Below, piece after piece: positions 1-11,312 of a stretch of 64,000 bases of DNA (its first letter is position 1; each line of letters starts with the position of its first letter). The notes beneath the pieces were generated by a model that saw nothing but the letters and a program-made list of their open reading frames with translations, had not been told where the DNA came from and ran no database searches. The stretch lies in NCBI RefSeq assembly GCF_014839805.1, contig NC_051126.1, forward strand, positions 10,672,609-10,736,608, given 5' to 3'. This stretch comes from Manduca sexta (taxonomy: Eukaryota > Arthropoda > Insecta > Lepidoptera > Sphingidae). The position numbers and the translations under genes were made by a program.

Positions 1-926
1 GTTCAATTCAACTTAGATTCATATCAAATATGCAAGTAAGTAGCGACCCCGTTTAACAAAACATTCCCATTACCTAACGCAATGTAAGCGCGAAACCGCA
101 AGCCATGTTGACGTTCTGCTGTCGGCTTTTACAGCCCCGAACAATATGACCCGATATTATGCTTCATAATATTTGTCTGAGAATGCAATTAAAACAGCCA
201 ATAGTTATGAATATTACATATATTTTATCGTGGTTCTTAGTGCATAGTAAAAATGTATGAGGTACTGTTACTAGTAATTACGTGCGAATTCCATAATATT
301 TCATATTTTTGTTATATTCAAATAAAATAAAGAACAAAGTAAGCTTCTCTAGTGATCATTAAGTTCGACATCCTAAATTATGGTTTGTCATAATTAGATC
401 CAGTTGTGCCAGAATGTACCAACCTACAAATTATCCAAAAATATTGAACACGCAATTAATTCAAATGCGACACTTTACTGTTCAGCAAAACACGCCGAGA
501 TACAGCGAAATATAGTGCAATGCCGAGATATATTTATATCTGACACAAAAAATATGTGTGAGCCAAGACACACATTTTTTATGAATAATCCTACTAAACA
601 AATAACAATTCACAAATATTTAAAATTGGTACATTTTTACATAACTCGTTCCTTAATTAATGCTAAATCAAGAAATGAGCACCACATATAAAGTCAAAAT
701 CACAAATTGTATTTATATTAATTAAACAAACTGTTAGTTTTGTAGATATAAATTCAACTTAACTCCATATGGGCTGATGGACGGTATACAACCTTAATCG
801 GGCCTAAACCAACAAGCGCTTACATTACAAACTCAGTGTGTGAATACGCGTGTTGTTTTAGGGTCAAAAATAAACACAATCGGTTATTATATCCGACTGG
901 CTCAAAAATAACAATTTGAATATGTT
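1..926. other. AT-rich sequence, no gene supported
   Basis: A GC-richer spot at about 70-130 with splice-like AG and GT motifs was considered as a further exon of the 3.3 kb gene but is too weak. The open frame at 404-691 has no supporting features. Confidence 0.4.
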
Positions 927-1174
927 TGACTGCGTCGGTTGCGTAGTTGATTATGGTACGACTATAGTGCTGAGGTCTCCGGTTCGAGGTTGGGCCAGTG
1001 ATATTAGGTTTTTCTACTCAGTATCTGCCCGGTGTTTGGATTTTGTGCTCTCCATGGCTATAGGCTCACCCCATCATGTCATGAGACGGAATACGCCCGA
1101 CGGAAAGTGGAGCACCAGTATAGCGCCTCTGACTACCCCTTCGGAGATTAAAGGATTGAGTGTGTGTGTGTTTT
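927..1174 (+). mobile_element. SINE-A copy
   Basis: tRNA-like head (GACTGCGTCGGTTGCGTAG, GCTGAGGTCTCCGGTTCG), body with CAGTATCTGCCCGG and TGGCTATAGGCTCACCCC, tail TACCCCTTCGGAG followed by GT repeats. It is diverged from the 19.9 kb copy. Confidence 0.75.
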
Positions 1175-1481
1175 AAGTGTAATTCTATTACCTTTCACAT
1201 CATGGGACGATACGAAACAGATATTACGAAAAGTAAGTGCTCTAGATGCACCACTGCCTGGTCCTTCAAGACAAAGCGCGTGAAGTGTCTGTATAGAAAT
1301 ATTCTTTACACGTCTATTTACTCATAGACACAATTTGGGGCTTTTGAAGTCGCGAGGGAAGTGGTTTCTTCTGAGAAGCGTGCTTTACCTTAGGCTGCAT
1401 CATCGCTTAACATCAGGCGGACAGCGGTTAAAGGCATTTCACATAAAAAAAATCTGCTCAAAATAACATTATTCTACATGT

Positions 1482-1857
1482 CGACTGCCTCGGTGGCAAA
1501 GTTATAATTGTATATGGTACAAGAACGACTACAACGCTGAGGTCCTGGGTTCAAATCCCGGGTCGGGCCAAAATAATTGTGACTGTATTTTTCCATCTTA
1601 AAAATTACGCAGTCGCAGCTCGGAATCAGGAAGTTGGAGGTGTGATACCCCCGTGCCTCGGAAAGCAAGTAAAGCCGTTGGTCCTGCGCCTGATCTCTCT
1701 CCGGTGATGTCGGATTGCCATCTCACCGAACTAGGAGAGTGAAGGAACAGAGAGTGCACTTGTGTATTGCGCACACACTTGTGCACTATAATATATCCTG
1801 CGTACCTGGCTGATCTCCGTTGAGATTGGCCGCTGTGGTCGAAATTCGGCTAGGAGG
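1482..1857 (+). mobile_element. tRNA-headed SINE (SINE-C) with a perfect 16-bp target duplication
   Basis: The head (1482-1572) has a box-B-like GGTTCAAATCCC and a box-A-like TGGCAAAGTT. The body (1590-1857) is unlike the other SINE bodies here. The element is flanked by a perfect 16-bp direct repeat ACATTATTCTACATGT at 1466-1481 and 1858-1873, which fixes both ends. There is no simple-repeat tail. Confidence 0.85.
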
Positions 1858-1873
1858 ACATTATTCTACATGT

Positions 1874-2639
1874 ACAGATATACCGTTGCCGAATATCCTG
1901 TCGTATTAAATAATACTACGATTAGCATCAACCTGTATAAACATACCAAAATGGCGACAGACCTCCGTAACTACAAATTTTCATTCAAATTTTACAACAA
2001 GCGCGAATAAAAATAATCAAAATGAGACAAAGTTGGATTAGAAGCCTAAATATGTTTGTCATAAGATAATGAGCCGGCTTATAATGATGAGGGGTTATCG
2101 CTCTGAATGGCAACGGGATGGTAATATTATGGTAAATAACGGATAAGGAAAATTTGTATTTCTGAATACTTTTTGTACAATTCCTTATTTGACCGAAGTT
2201 ATTTAGATTATCGTGATGCAAGAATATTACGAAAATGGACGCTTAAGTAAGGAAGTAGTCGAAATAATTTAAAATTCAGTTTTCTTAAAAATAGGTGGTG
2301 CTTATAAAATGTAATAATTCATTTGAAATTATAATACGATAAAAATAATTTAGATTCCTTAAAGTTTTTTACTATACCGCCATTTCGGAAAACAGTTTCC
2401 ACCACAGCAGTGCAGAGAAAAATATTTGTTATATTATGTACAAATATATTAATTTCAACTGTCTAATTTCGATCTCTGCACGGCCACTAATACTAATTTA
2501 GTAACAATCACAGCATGAACTAAATAACTGTGCCACTGAATCATTCAACACGTCATCTTGAGTCATTAGTATCTCAGTACCCAGTGATTAAACCGACCAG
2601 TGTATTTTAGAATGAAATAGAGTAGCGCTTTAACCCAGT
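1874..2639. other. AT-rich sequence, nothing recognised
   Basis: No open frame, repeat copy or splice pattern that I can support. Confidence 0.5.
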
Positions 2640-2748
2640 TCATCATCATCATCATCATCATCACCACACACACAATGTCCACTGCTGAACATGAGCCTCC
2701 CCTAAAGATTTCCAGATCGTCCTATTGGAAGCGACTCTGCTACTAGCA
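2640..2748 (-). mobile_element. RTE-type LINE 3' tail
   Basis: Minus strand reads SRVASNRTIWKSLGEAHVQQW, the usual last residues of an RTE-like ORF, then GTGT and GAT repeats. Very short 5'-truncated copy. Confidence 0.72.
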
Positions 2749-3269
2749 AATATAAATATGGCATTGTACCTACCACGATGGTTTTTCGCATACAAGATTT
2801 ATCGTCATCCAAAAATAACTATCAACAAACTATAATAGTCTTTTAATACGGCTGTTTGGAGGGAAATATTAGATTGCTGTAATATCTTAATGGCTTCAAA
2901 TACACGATAGTTAATAAAATCAGGGGCATTAAACGATGGCGACTCCATCGTTTTGCAATTACGGAAGTTCTAATTGAAGGATAACTTTGATAGCCGTATA
3001 TTCTTTTCCCTATACAGCTATAAAAGCTGTCCTTCGATGAGAATGAGCTGAACTGCAAAAAGACGGACATGTCTTCGTCGACAGAATAGCACCCCCCTGT
3101 TACGGATGCATTTTTTATCTATAGTAATATGCATATATATAGCAATATATACAGCATTACATCTTTCCTCTTTCAGGGGTAAGCATGTATGAAACACATT
3201 TCGCCAACTAGATATATTGAGTATATTATAATTTCCGGTCGACTTAATACCGACAAAATAATTACTCAC

Positions 3270-3479
3270 CAAGATTATCAGCCCGGTACAAAGGGAAGGT
3301 GGCGATCCACAACACGACTAACAGGCCAGTCCTCCGCCCCATGTTGCTACACTGTCAGTAGAACACGCACAGTTCGCTTAACACTTCCATGTGGACGCAC
3401 ATGACAAAGTTCCACTGGGCAGGCGGCGTTCACGCGAAAGAGCAAAGATTCACTTGTATTGCCGTTTTATCTTGTATAT
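3270..3479 (-). CDS. first coding exon of an unknown secreted or membrane protein (partial gene)
   Basis: This is a 210-base exon. Reading the minus strand, a strong acceptor (ACTCTCTTTTCAG) precedes about 137 bases of 5' UTR, then ATG at 3342. Twenty-four codons follow, starting MGRRTGLLVVLWIATFPL and continuing YRADNL. The exon ends at a perfect G|GTGAGT donor (intron from 3269) in phase 1. The peptide has a basic start, a hydrophobic core and an A-D junction, as expected of a signal peptide cleaved near residue 21. The exon is distinctly richer in GC than its flanks. The remaining exons must lie left of 3269, probably mostly outside the window. The acceptor implies an upstream non-coding exon, for which 23491-23785 is a candidate. 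The protein family cannot be told from 24 residues. Confidence 0.55.
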
Positions 3480-3550
3480 CTGAAAAGAGAGTATTGTGTT
3501 AGTATAAATGTGTATTCGAATGTATTTTTAAAATATTGTGCACTGATTTC

Positions 3551-3733
3551 TTATGTTAACGCAATGTTAGACATCGAAATAAAACTCTTTCGTATATAAT
3601 CGGAGCTTTTTCTATTGAAATTTTCTCTCGATGTATCGAAGGCTGTTTCGTAACCCTGAAAGGACGTAGTCTTCGAAACGCCGGAAGAAAAATTAAATAC
3701 AAAAAACCCCGAAAAAATTCGATAAGTAATTTC
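3551..3733. repeat. dispersed family D5, two copies head to head
   Basis: Plus copy GCAATGTTAGACATCGAAAT AAAACT with TTTTCTCTCGATGTATCGAAGGC, then an inverted piece GTAGTCTTCGAAACGCCGGAAG ending CCCCGAAAAAATTCGATAAG. Ends near the 3.3-3.5 kb exon's upstream side. Confidence 0.5.
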
Positions 3734-5720
3734 GTTACAAAATATTTTGGACCTACTAAATCGTTTCCAAAAACTCCATGAAATACAAAGCTAGATTGTA
3801 ACTATGTGTCCCCGATTAGCATAGGTTATATTTTACTACCCAAGACTTTCCCCCTCCGTCTCATGAGGAGATGAGCATAGTATTGCAACGTCATATTTGT
3901 TAAAGAAATATTGTATCAATGGTTTATGCATATTTACGAAACAAATGATTCCATTTGGTGTTAGCCAAAATTTATTCTATTAATACAGTGTTTATTAATC
4001 TGATTTCAATAAATTGTACAGTCTTATAATTGCTTATATATTATATCTGCATCATAATTCCATTCATGCCATTCCTCTCAACATTCCTTCCAAATCACTG
4101 CATCTGGAAATAAATTTCACTTCATTACTCAATCTTCCTAAATAGGAACAAATACCTCTGCCGCAGCTACGACCGACTTTATTGTTGCGTTTTGCATCTA
4201 ATTTAGAGATTGCTGAAGAATTTCCACTCTTACGGATACCGCAATAAATTTCAATTTGGTGTACACTGATGTTTTGTAATATATTGCAAGCGAAGACACT
4301 AGAAGCTCTCATGTGCTCGCCACTTTAGTAGGTAAATTAAGTTTAACGTTCTAAACAAAGAATTCTTGTGCTACTATAAACGGTTTTATTACTAAAAAGT
4401 AATTAACAATATAGACTATAAAATTATCTAAACAAGTTTTTACCAGTCAGTAATAGTTAAGCGTCTGTTGAGGAGTTATTGGGATCTTTGTTTAATGGCT
4501 TTTTAACTCACGATAAACACTCGTTGCTTTGAAAACTATAAAATATTTGTGATGCCGATGAGTAATATTGAATGATCACGAGTAAAACTATAAGCAAGTG
4601 TATTAGTTATTAACATCGATGGCTTGTAATTCGTATCTTAGGATTAAGTAATACTGATTATTTTGTGAAATAAGAACGCCCTTAATCGGATATTAATAAC
4701 AAGTGATGCCATCAGAAACTGTTTGCGCATAAGTTGAGAATCAAAAGTGAACTGCCTAAAAGATTCCATTAACTATTCAACTGCAAAATTTCTCGAATAA
4801 ATAAAAGAACATACAACACATAAAATAGAAACATTTCAACTCCACAAAGCACTTAAACGTTTCCCAAACACGGAAAATCTCCAAGACATCCCTTCTTCCG
4901 CACTACTTGTTTGCTTTTCTGTTTTGTAAGCAACTCATACAAAATCTCGAAAACAATAGACGATAACAACGAATATATTCAGAGGGTGAAACCTACATTT
5001 TTCCTCAACCCACACCATTGTTAGAAGTCGGGTTTCGTGGCCCGGGAGCACGAGATAAGCGCCCGACAAATTACCTACAGCTTAAGTACTATGAGACATA
5101 ATGATTGATATTATTAGATACTTTAAGAAGCATTATGTTAAATGATAAAGCTTTGTTGGCAATTTTTGGGCTTTGTACGAACATTTTCGAAAACAATCAT
5201 TAATATTATGTGTACAGAATTTGATATTATACTAAAAGGCGATCTCAATATCTTACTGACAGATTAAAAACAGTTGATATGCTTACTTTTGGTGGTTATC
5301 CGTCTTTCTATAAATTAAGATAAATAAGAATACCTTATCCGTGAAGTTTAGCCACATATCAGAGGGTCAAATATGATTACTGTTATTGGTGCGTTTGGTT
5401 TTAGCCAAAGATGGACATACAGTTATAAATCATTGGTATGATAATCCGCAGTACGTTGTTTAAATTGCTTTATATAAAATTGTGTAATAATATTGAAAAG
5501 AATGATACTTAGTTAAATTCATAAAAAGTACTCAATGATATTTCTTTAAACATAATCTTACTAGCACTCAGTGCAAAATTAAAACATTTCGGCGTGTGCA
5601 CTCGCTAGTCTTTTACTGTCGAGTGAGACAGCAATCTCTAGTTAAACGTTTTAAGTAATTGAAACCAGCTGTTAGTTATCAGGTGGTGGAGTAGCTTTGC
5701 CGTAAAATAAAAAACAAAAA
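3734..5720. other. intergenic or intronic, nothing recognised
   Basis: AT-rich. A GC patch at about 5020-5090 (GGCCCGGGAGCACGAG, GCGCCCGACAAATTACC) is unexplained. If the 3.3 kb and 23.5 kb exons belong together this whole stretch is intron. Confidence 0.4.
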
Positions 5721-5967
5721 CATCACGTATTTGTCCCCGAAGCGGTATACAAAGGCGCAACCAGGGCACCCACTTTTCGCCTAGAGTCTTCCGTCCCATG
5801 ATGCGATAGAGAGCGAGCCTACCGCCATGTCGGGCACAGATTCAAGTCTTCGGGCTGATACTGAGCAAAAAGACCCAAATATTATTTGTCCGACCCGGGA
5901 TTCGAACCCAGGACCTCAGAACGCTGCCGTACCGCACATGCGGTACAACTACGCCACCGAGGCAGTC
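5721..5967 (-). mobile_element. SINE-A copy
   Basis: Full-length on the minus strand: head GACTGCCTCGGTGGCGTAG with box B GGTTCGAATCCC, the family body, and a tail with CTTCGGGGACAAATACGTGATG. The A/B-box region is well conserved. Confidence 0.85.
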
Positions 5968-6337
5968 AAAAATTCAAATGAGCAATATCTATTTATCTAA
6001 GTTCTGTTTCAACATACTATTAAGTATAAATCTTTACTTTCTATGTGGTTCAGATAGCTACTGTCGGTAACCTATATATTTAGCGTAAATATTAAAAACA
6101 AAATTATTATTTTCTACGCAGAATTCGTATTTATCGAGGCGTGTATTGAACTAGGGTTAATCTAGTGTCAGAATTTTCAATTCATACAATATGTGTTATA
6201 GGTTAACGTATGCTGCCACCAGAATTATTGACATGCTCTCTGAGGTCAAATGGTTGCTTCGAATATTTGATGTAAAACAACGACATAGAAAATTTTATAT
6301 TTCTGCAAAACCAAACAAAATTTATTTCTCACGTTAG

Positions 6338-6645
6338 AGGTTATAGCCTAGTTTGTTGTAAAATGGACTGCCGAGGCGAATGTCCGCAAGTTCAAAACTT
6401 AAGCGCACACACCTCTAACTTTTTTTAAATGATGTGTGTATTCCTTGTGAATTATTGCTTGCTTTAACGGTGAAGGAAAACATCGTGAGGAAATCTGCAT
6501 ACCTGAGAAGTTCTCTATAGGAATTTTGAAGGTGTGTGAAGTCTAACAATCCGCACTAGGCCAGCATGATGGACTAAGGCCTAATCCCTCTCGATAGTAG
6601 AGCAGGCCCGTGCCCAACAGTGGGACAGCGTATAATTTATAATTA
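6338..6645 (+). mobile_element. SINE-B copy
   Basis: tRNA-like head (TATAGCCTAGTTTG, GGACTGCCGAGGCGAATGTC), body AACGGTGAAGGAAAACATCG, CACTAGGCCAGCATGATGGA, and tail GCAGGCCCGTGCCCAACAGT. Full-length or nearly so. Confidence 0.8.
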
Positions 6646-6659
6646 TTATAAAAAGTATC

Positions 6660-8298
6660 AATGCGTTTACACTTCAAAGAAATATATCGTAGTTAATTAG
6701 TACTCTCTTCTACTTTTAATTAAAGATGAATAGATAAAAATCAATGTACAATAATTATAAGTATATTAAATGTTTATATATTTATATAAAAGCAATTTAA
6801 GAACATAAGTTTCCATTTTGCGCAAACAGGTTTATATTAACAAATATTTTCTATTAAAAACCTTTTTGATTTTCAAATAGTGAACAAGCTATATAAGGTT
6901 TTATATAACATAATTAAGTATTTACTGGCTATGTTTTGAAAAAGGAATTAGAGAGAGCATTGGTCGAATCACAAAGCGTCTGTAAAAGTGATTTGACTTC
7001 AATGAAAAGGAAATATCTTTTACAACTTGATAAATATGGAACGGCGGGTATTAAACATCTCGAGTTTTTATTACATGAAAAATATTTATAAAAGGCTATT
7101 TACATTTTTATATAAGAGGGAAGAGACACCGGTCATTCACCTTATATTAAGTGGCGTATGAGTAATTTCAATGTTATCTTAAACTTCGATCAACGAAGTA
7201 GGCGATTGCTTTAGTTGAAGCAACTGTCGACATATCACCTACAAGACTTTCCCGCCCTCACACCCACCACAACAATTCCTGTAAGCCAGGATCAGCAGTG
7301 GCATGCTTTTTATGACACCGAGCAGTGAAGCTCGGCGAGTCTCAGGGACAACTAATATGTCACTATCCCGCAATGAAATTAATCAAATAGAAAGATAGGG
7401 AGGAGTTGGAAATATCAATTGTCCACTTCCCTCCAGAGCAATGCGGGTGACAAAATCATGATCTAAGGAGGAGTTTTAACCTCAAGGATAGGGACGTTTA
7501 CAACTAGATAAGCTAGTTATAAAGCACCACGGATAAAATTAAAAGAAAGGGTACTATCACATGAGCTGTTAGATTTGATTACAATAGGCATGGCAAAAAC
7601 GCCGGTAAACACGGAAATTCCGTCTGGTCTCAACAAGTTCCATGTAGTACTATATACTACATGGAACTATATATCACCTGTAGGCGAGCGTTGCATCGAC
7701 AACGCAGTCGTCAGAACGATGTTTTGCTATAGATATACATATATGTACTACGTACTAGATTTGGCGTTCCGAACATTCACTGTGTTCAACTGAATTGAAC
7801 TGCAATCTATTCAAACTGACTTAAGTATGGTCAATATTGACAGATTGTGGTTGTGTACATAGTGGCGCTCATGATATAAAACTTGAGTCTAAGTGTAAAC
7901 CTGGGTTTGAATAACAAATATTAGTCAAATAAGCAAAATTATTTGTTGTTCAAGTGAATAAATAGGTTACAACAGTGACGTTTTGTTGCCATTTTAGTTC
8001 CGATTTTGAACAAATAGTTTATATGCACGTTCGTGTCTATAGAATATACGTCAATGTGTTTTGCGATTTTGGCAGACTAGAAAGCCCTAAGAATGTAACC
8101 TAAGCCTGTAACCTGCATGGCACAATGATTCCTTGATATTCTAGATGACTGAATAATGAATAGCACAAAATACAAAATAGTACTTCTTACATAAAAGTAT
8201 AATTCTTACTTACTGAAAGGTGACCCAACAGTATTTCTTACACATAGTGGCTTATTGAAACTTGACCTAATGTTAAAAACCATACTAAACATTACACG
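6660..8298. other. mostly AT-rich; unexplained block at 7235-7540
   Basis: The block at 7235-7540 (CCCGCCCTCACACCCACCAC, GAAGCTCGGCGAGTCTCAGG, GGAGGAGTTTTAACCTCAAG) has the look of an old mobile-element fragment but shows no readable protein. The rest holds only the 7637 hairpin. Confidence 0.35.
7637..7667. repeat. perfect 13-bp stem hairpin
   Basis: GTTCCATGTAGTA, five-base loop, then its exact complement. No neighbouring feature explains it. Confidence 0.6.
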
Positions 8299-8542
8299 AC
8301 GCGCCTACCTCGGTGGCTTAGTTGTATGGCGTGCGCGGTACGACTATCGCGCTGAGGTCTTGGGTTCGAACCCCGGGTCGGGCAAAGTAATATTGGGTTT
8401 TACTACTCAAATCCGCACTGAAATGGCCTGGGAAATGGCAATTAGTCAATTTATAAACATAAAACCTAATATAGCTGGCGAAATATGAGTGTTATACATG
8501 TGCTTACCTCTGAAAGAAAAAGCGTGACCCTATCTATGTACT
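8299..8542 (+). mobile_element. SINE-A copy
   Basis: Head with GCCTACCTCGGTGGCTTAGT, TTGGGTTCGAACCCCGGG; body CAAATCCGCACTGAAATGG; tail CTTACCTCTGAAAGAAAAAGCGTGA. The 77-codon open frame across it is a by-product of the SINE. Confidence 0.75.
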
Positions 8543-8564
8543 ATAATATCAGCCCTATAATATT

Positions 8565-8615
8565 TACTGTCCTACTGTTGGGCACGGGCTTCCTCTACTA
8601 CTGAGAGGAACTTGT
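8565..8615 (-). mobile_element. SINE-B tail fragment
   Basis: On the minus strand: CTCAGTAGTAGAGGAAGCC then CGTGCCCAACAGTAGGACAG. Only the last 50 bases of SINE-B. Confidence 0.6.
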
Positions 8616-9329
8616 ATGTACTAAATATTAAAAATAACTACGATACCAAATTAGTCGTAATATAATTTTTTTTTTTTTGTTTTAAAGTACAAAAATATAA
8701 CATTTTTATTGTTCTAACCATTAAAACCTTCAAGTTTCTTAACCTGTTTTGTATTTGGCTGCAAGGGTTCTGAGCTTAATAGGAAAAAAAAACTTTTAAA
8801 ATAAAAAAGGATTGTTCAGAAACTGACGTTCCGGTCACTGCTCACTTATTCAATTTTAAAAACTGTAAAATGTATAAATAAATTATGTTTATTATGCAAA
8901 AGTGAAGTGAGTTTACGCAAAATATAGTCTAACATTTTTCACAAACCTTTCAATATGTAACTCGATATTCATGATATAGGTTATCGTGAAAAACAGTGCC
9001 TGTGTTTTGTTCTTACTCTATTACAAATTTGGTTCTAAAAAAACCTATTTCACACATAGAGATGCGTGGAAATGTGTCCATTAATCCATTTGTCCTAATA
9101 ATTTGTATTACAGTACGTCACAACATACTCGTTATTCCTACTATTGTTACTAAAGTTCGTTTCAATCTATTAGTTAGTATGATATGTAGTTCAATGAGTA
9201 TTAAGGACGCCTAATTTCGGAGATGCTTCGTAAGTAGAAATTAATTTAAATTGCAATAGTATGAATTCATACTGTTAATTATTGGCCAGGAGTCAACAAC
9301 CTTTCAGCTCAAAGCCATATACCACACAT

Positions 9330-9454
9330 TGAGGTCCAAGCCACGAAGAGGCCGCCCGCCTACAGCAGTTTTGTATCAGCAGCGACGAGTGAGCGAGACA
9401 GATATACGAGAGAATTGGTAGTGCCGCTTAGCACGTTTTCGTGGCTTGGCCTCA
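9330..9454. mobile_element. foldback MITE-like element
   Basis: 125 bases with inverted ends TGAGGTCCAAGCCACGAA and (inverted) TGAGGCCAAGCCACGAA, differing by one base. GC-richer than its flanks. No target duplication recognised. Confidence 0.55.
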
Positions 9455-9669
9455 CTGTCCTGTGACGGTACGTAAGCTATATAAAACTCGGGTCCTAGGT
9501 TGCCACAGAAAGACTACAGGAAAATTGTTAGTACATAAATTGTACTATGCCGTCTACGTGTTACGTAGCACATTTGTTTGGTGTCAACTTGTCGAATACG
9601 AACACCCGAAGGTTTATACAGCTAGCTACACGTATAACGTCTTACCCTTTAAAAACGTCATAAAACACT

Positions 9670-9870
9670 GAGCGACGCCAGTGCCATCTATTTAAAAAAC
9701 CAGAATAAAAACATCCATTATTTCCGATGGCAGTAAATTGCGGTAATTGCGTAGCCTTTGTGTTAATCCAAGACGATGTATACCCATGTACTAAAATTCA
9801 TCCAAATCCGTTCCGTTTTTTTGTGTTAACTTTTAATAAACATACAAATATGCAAACATTTTCACACACT
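9670..9870 (+). repeat. dispersed family D2
   Basis: GCGACGCCAGTGCCATCTAT ... TTCATCCAAATCCGTTCCGT ... CAAACATTTTCACA. Shared with 45.7 and 46.3 kb. Confidence 0.6.
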
Positions 9871-10441
9871 TTCGTCTGCATTATATTAGTTAATTAAGTA
9901 ATAAATAAGATTAAGTATAATTATAATGATCCATCATGTCCTGAATTCTGGGTTAAATTTTACTGTGGCTACCTCGTCCTAAATATAGTCACGATAATAT
10001 TATATAATACCGCCCTATGGACTTAGAAATAAGGTTTCGTTTGCAATCTCTGACCACCCTAGTCTTATACGAATATATTATTAGTTTATACAGCCACTAT
10101 TACTTATAAAAAATCTATTAACATTTAAATATCAAAACTTCACACTTTATACCGGCACATAAGAACACTAAAATCTGTACGAACTTTGAACATCATAAAA
10201 ATGTGTCCAGTAAAAACTTAGGATCTTGTATATGAAAACTTTACCACTATTATACACGGTTTATATCTTAAGCTACACGGTTACTGGGTGCCAAGTACCT
10301 ATTCAAAACTTTCTTTGTTATGTTTTCTAAATTACTGTACTGATATAACCGAAGACAGTGGTTAGCAAGTTTGCATCATTATAATCTAATGGATTGTTAT
10401 TAAAAACTATTGAAATATAAATCGTGATTATCTAGTCTATA

Positions 10442-10903
10442 TATTATCACGCTTTTTTCCCTTCTCAAGGGTAGGCAGAGATGATATCACACGCACATCT
10501 CGCCAGACCTCGGTTTAATTCTATGTGATAATGTGCTTTACATAGTAACACGTTTTTTCTCTTTTCAAGGGAGACAGAGAGATTATCATACGCATATTTC
10601 GCCAGAGCTCGCTTTGTTTCTCCTTGATCTACATAGTATCACGTTTTTTTCTCTTTTGAAGGGTAGGCGGAAATGATATCATTCTCGATCTCGCCAGATC
10701 TCGATTTTTTGCTTTGTGATTATGTGCTCTACATAGTAACACGTTTTTTTTCTCTTTTCAGGGATAGGCAGAGATGATATCATACGCATATTTCGCCAGA
10801 CCTCGCTTCGTTGATTACAATCAATATTGATAATTCTTTGTATGATTTTTGTACGCAAAACGAAGCGAGGTCTGGCGAAATATGCGTATGATATCATCTC
10901 TCA
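10442..10903. repeat. tandem array of SINE/LINE-A tails with terminal inverted copy
   Basis: Four units of about 95-100 bases (starting near 10442, 10540, 10631 and 10731), each with TA(G)TATCACGTTTTTTCTCTTTTCAAGGG and TAGGCAGAGATGATATCA. Part of the last unit (10770-10812) is repeated as a perfect 43-bp inverted copy at 10859-10901. Confidence 0.75.
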
Positions 10904-11092
10904 CTAGCTACAATCAGGCACAGCCTCTCGAGACATGTTCTGGTAGAGGACGTAGATCGACATACTCGATTAGGTTATTGTGCCTCTAATCAATCTCGAA
11001 GGCACCTGAGACACCTACCGTAAATTCGCTAGGGATGGTGCAATTTTAAAGTGGTAGACTTGGGGTTATTTTTTTATACTTGAATGACAATG

Positions 11093-11240
11093 TGACCCGA
11101 TTGCACCTGATGGTAAGTGGAGTAACAGTCGACAGTCGACATAATTATGCCGGCGTGTTGGAACCAGATATACACAAGCTGATCGTATTTAGTACGGCTT
11201 TTTGTGTACGTTGCTCGCTATCCAGGCAAATCAAAAATAT
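11093..11240. repeat. dispersed family D1, partial copy
   Basis: GCACCTGATGGTAAGTGGAG, GTCGACATAATTATGCCGGC and TTGGAACCAGATATACACAA. D1 is a family of about 220 bases seen at least nine times in this window, in both orientations. Confidence 0.65.
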
Positions 11241-11242
11241 AC

Positions 11243-11312
11243 TATCATCATCAGCCGCAGGATGTCTACTGCTGAATATGGGCTTCCTCTAAAGATTTCC
11301 AAATCGACTTAT
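11243..11312 (-). mobile_element. RTE-type LINE 3' tail
   Basis: Minus strand reads NKSIWKSLEEAHIQQ then a stop, TSCG and GAT repeats: the same RTE C-terminus as at 2.7 kb. Confidence 0.68.

Noticed and set aside
74..118. Possible further exon of the 3.3 kb signal-peptide gene (minus strand)
   Set aside because: Phases would fit and a GTAATG donor is present, but the acceptor lacks a pyrimidine tract and 15 codons are too few to judge.
404..691. 95-codon plus-strand frame
   Set aside because: No ATG-context, motif or codon bias; its flanks are equally AT-rich.
1482..1572. tRNA gene
   Set aside because: A- and B-box-like motifs are present, but no cloverleaf with intact acceptor stem is formed; it is the head of a SINE bounded by target duplications. 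The same applies to the other SINE heads.
7575..7793. 72-codon frame over the 7637 hairpin
   Set aside because: The hairpin and a chance open frame explain it; no domain or splice context.
10442..10903. CRISPR-like array
   Set aside because: Units are 95-100 bases with no short repeat/unique spacer pattern; they derive from retroposon tails.
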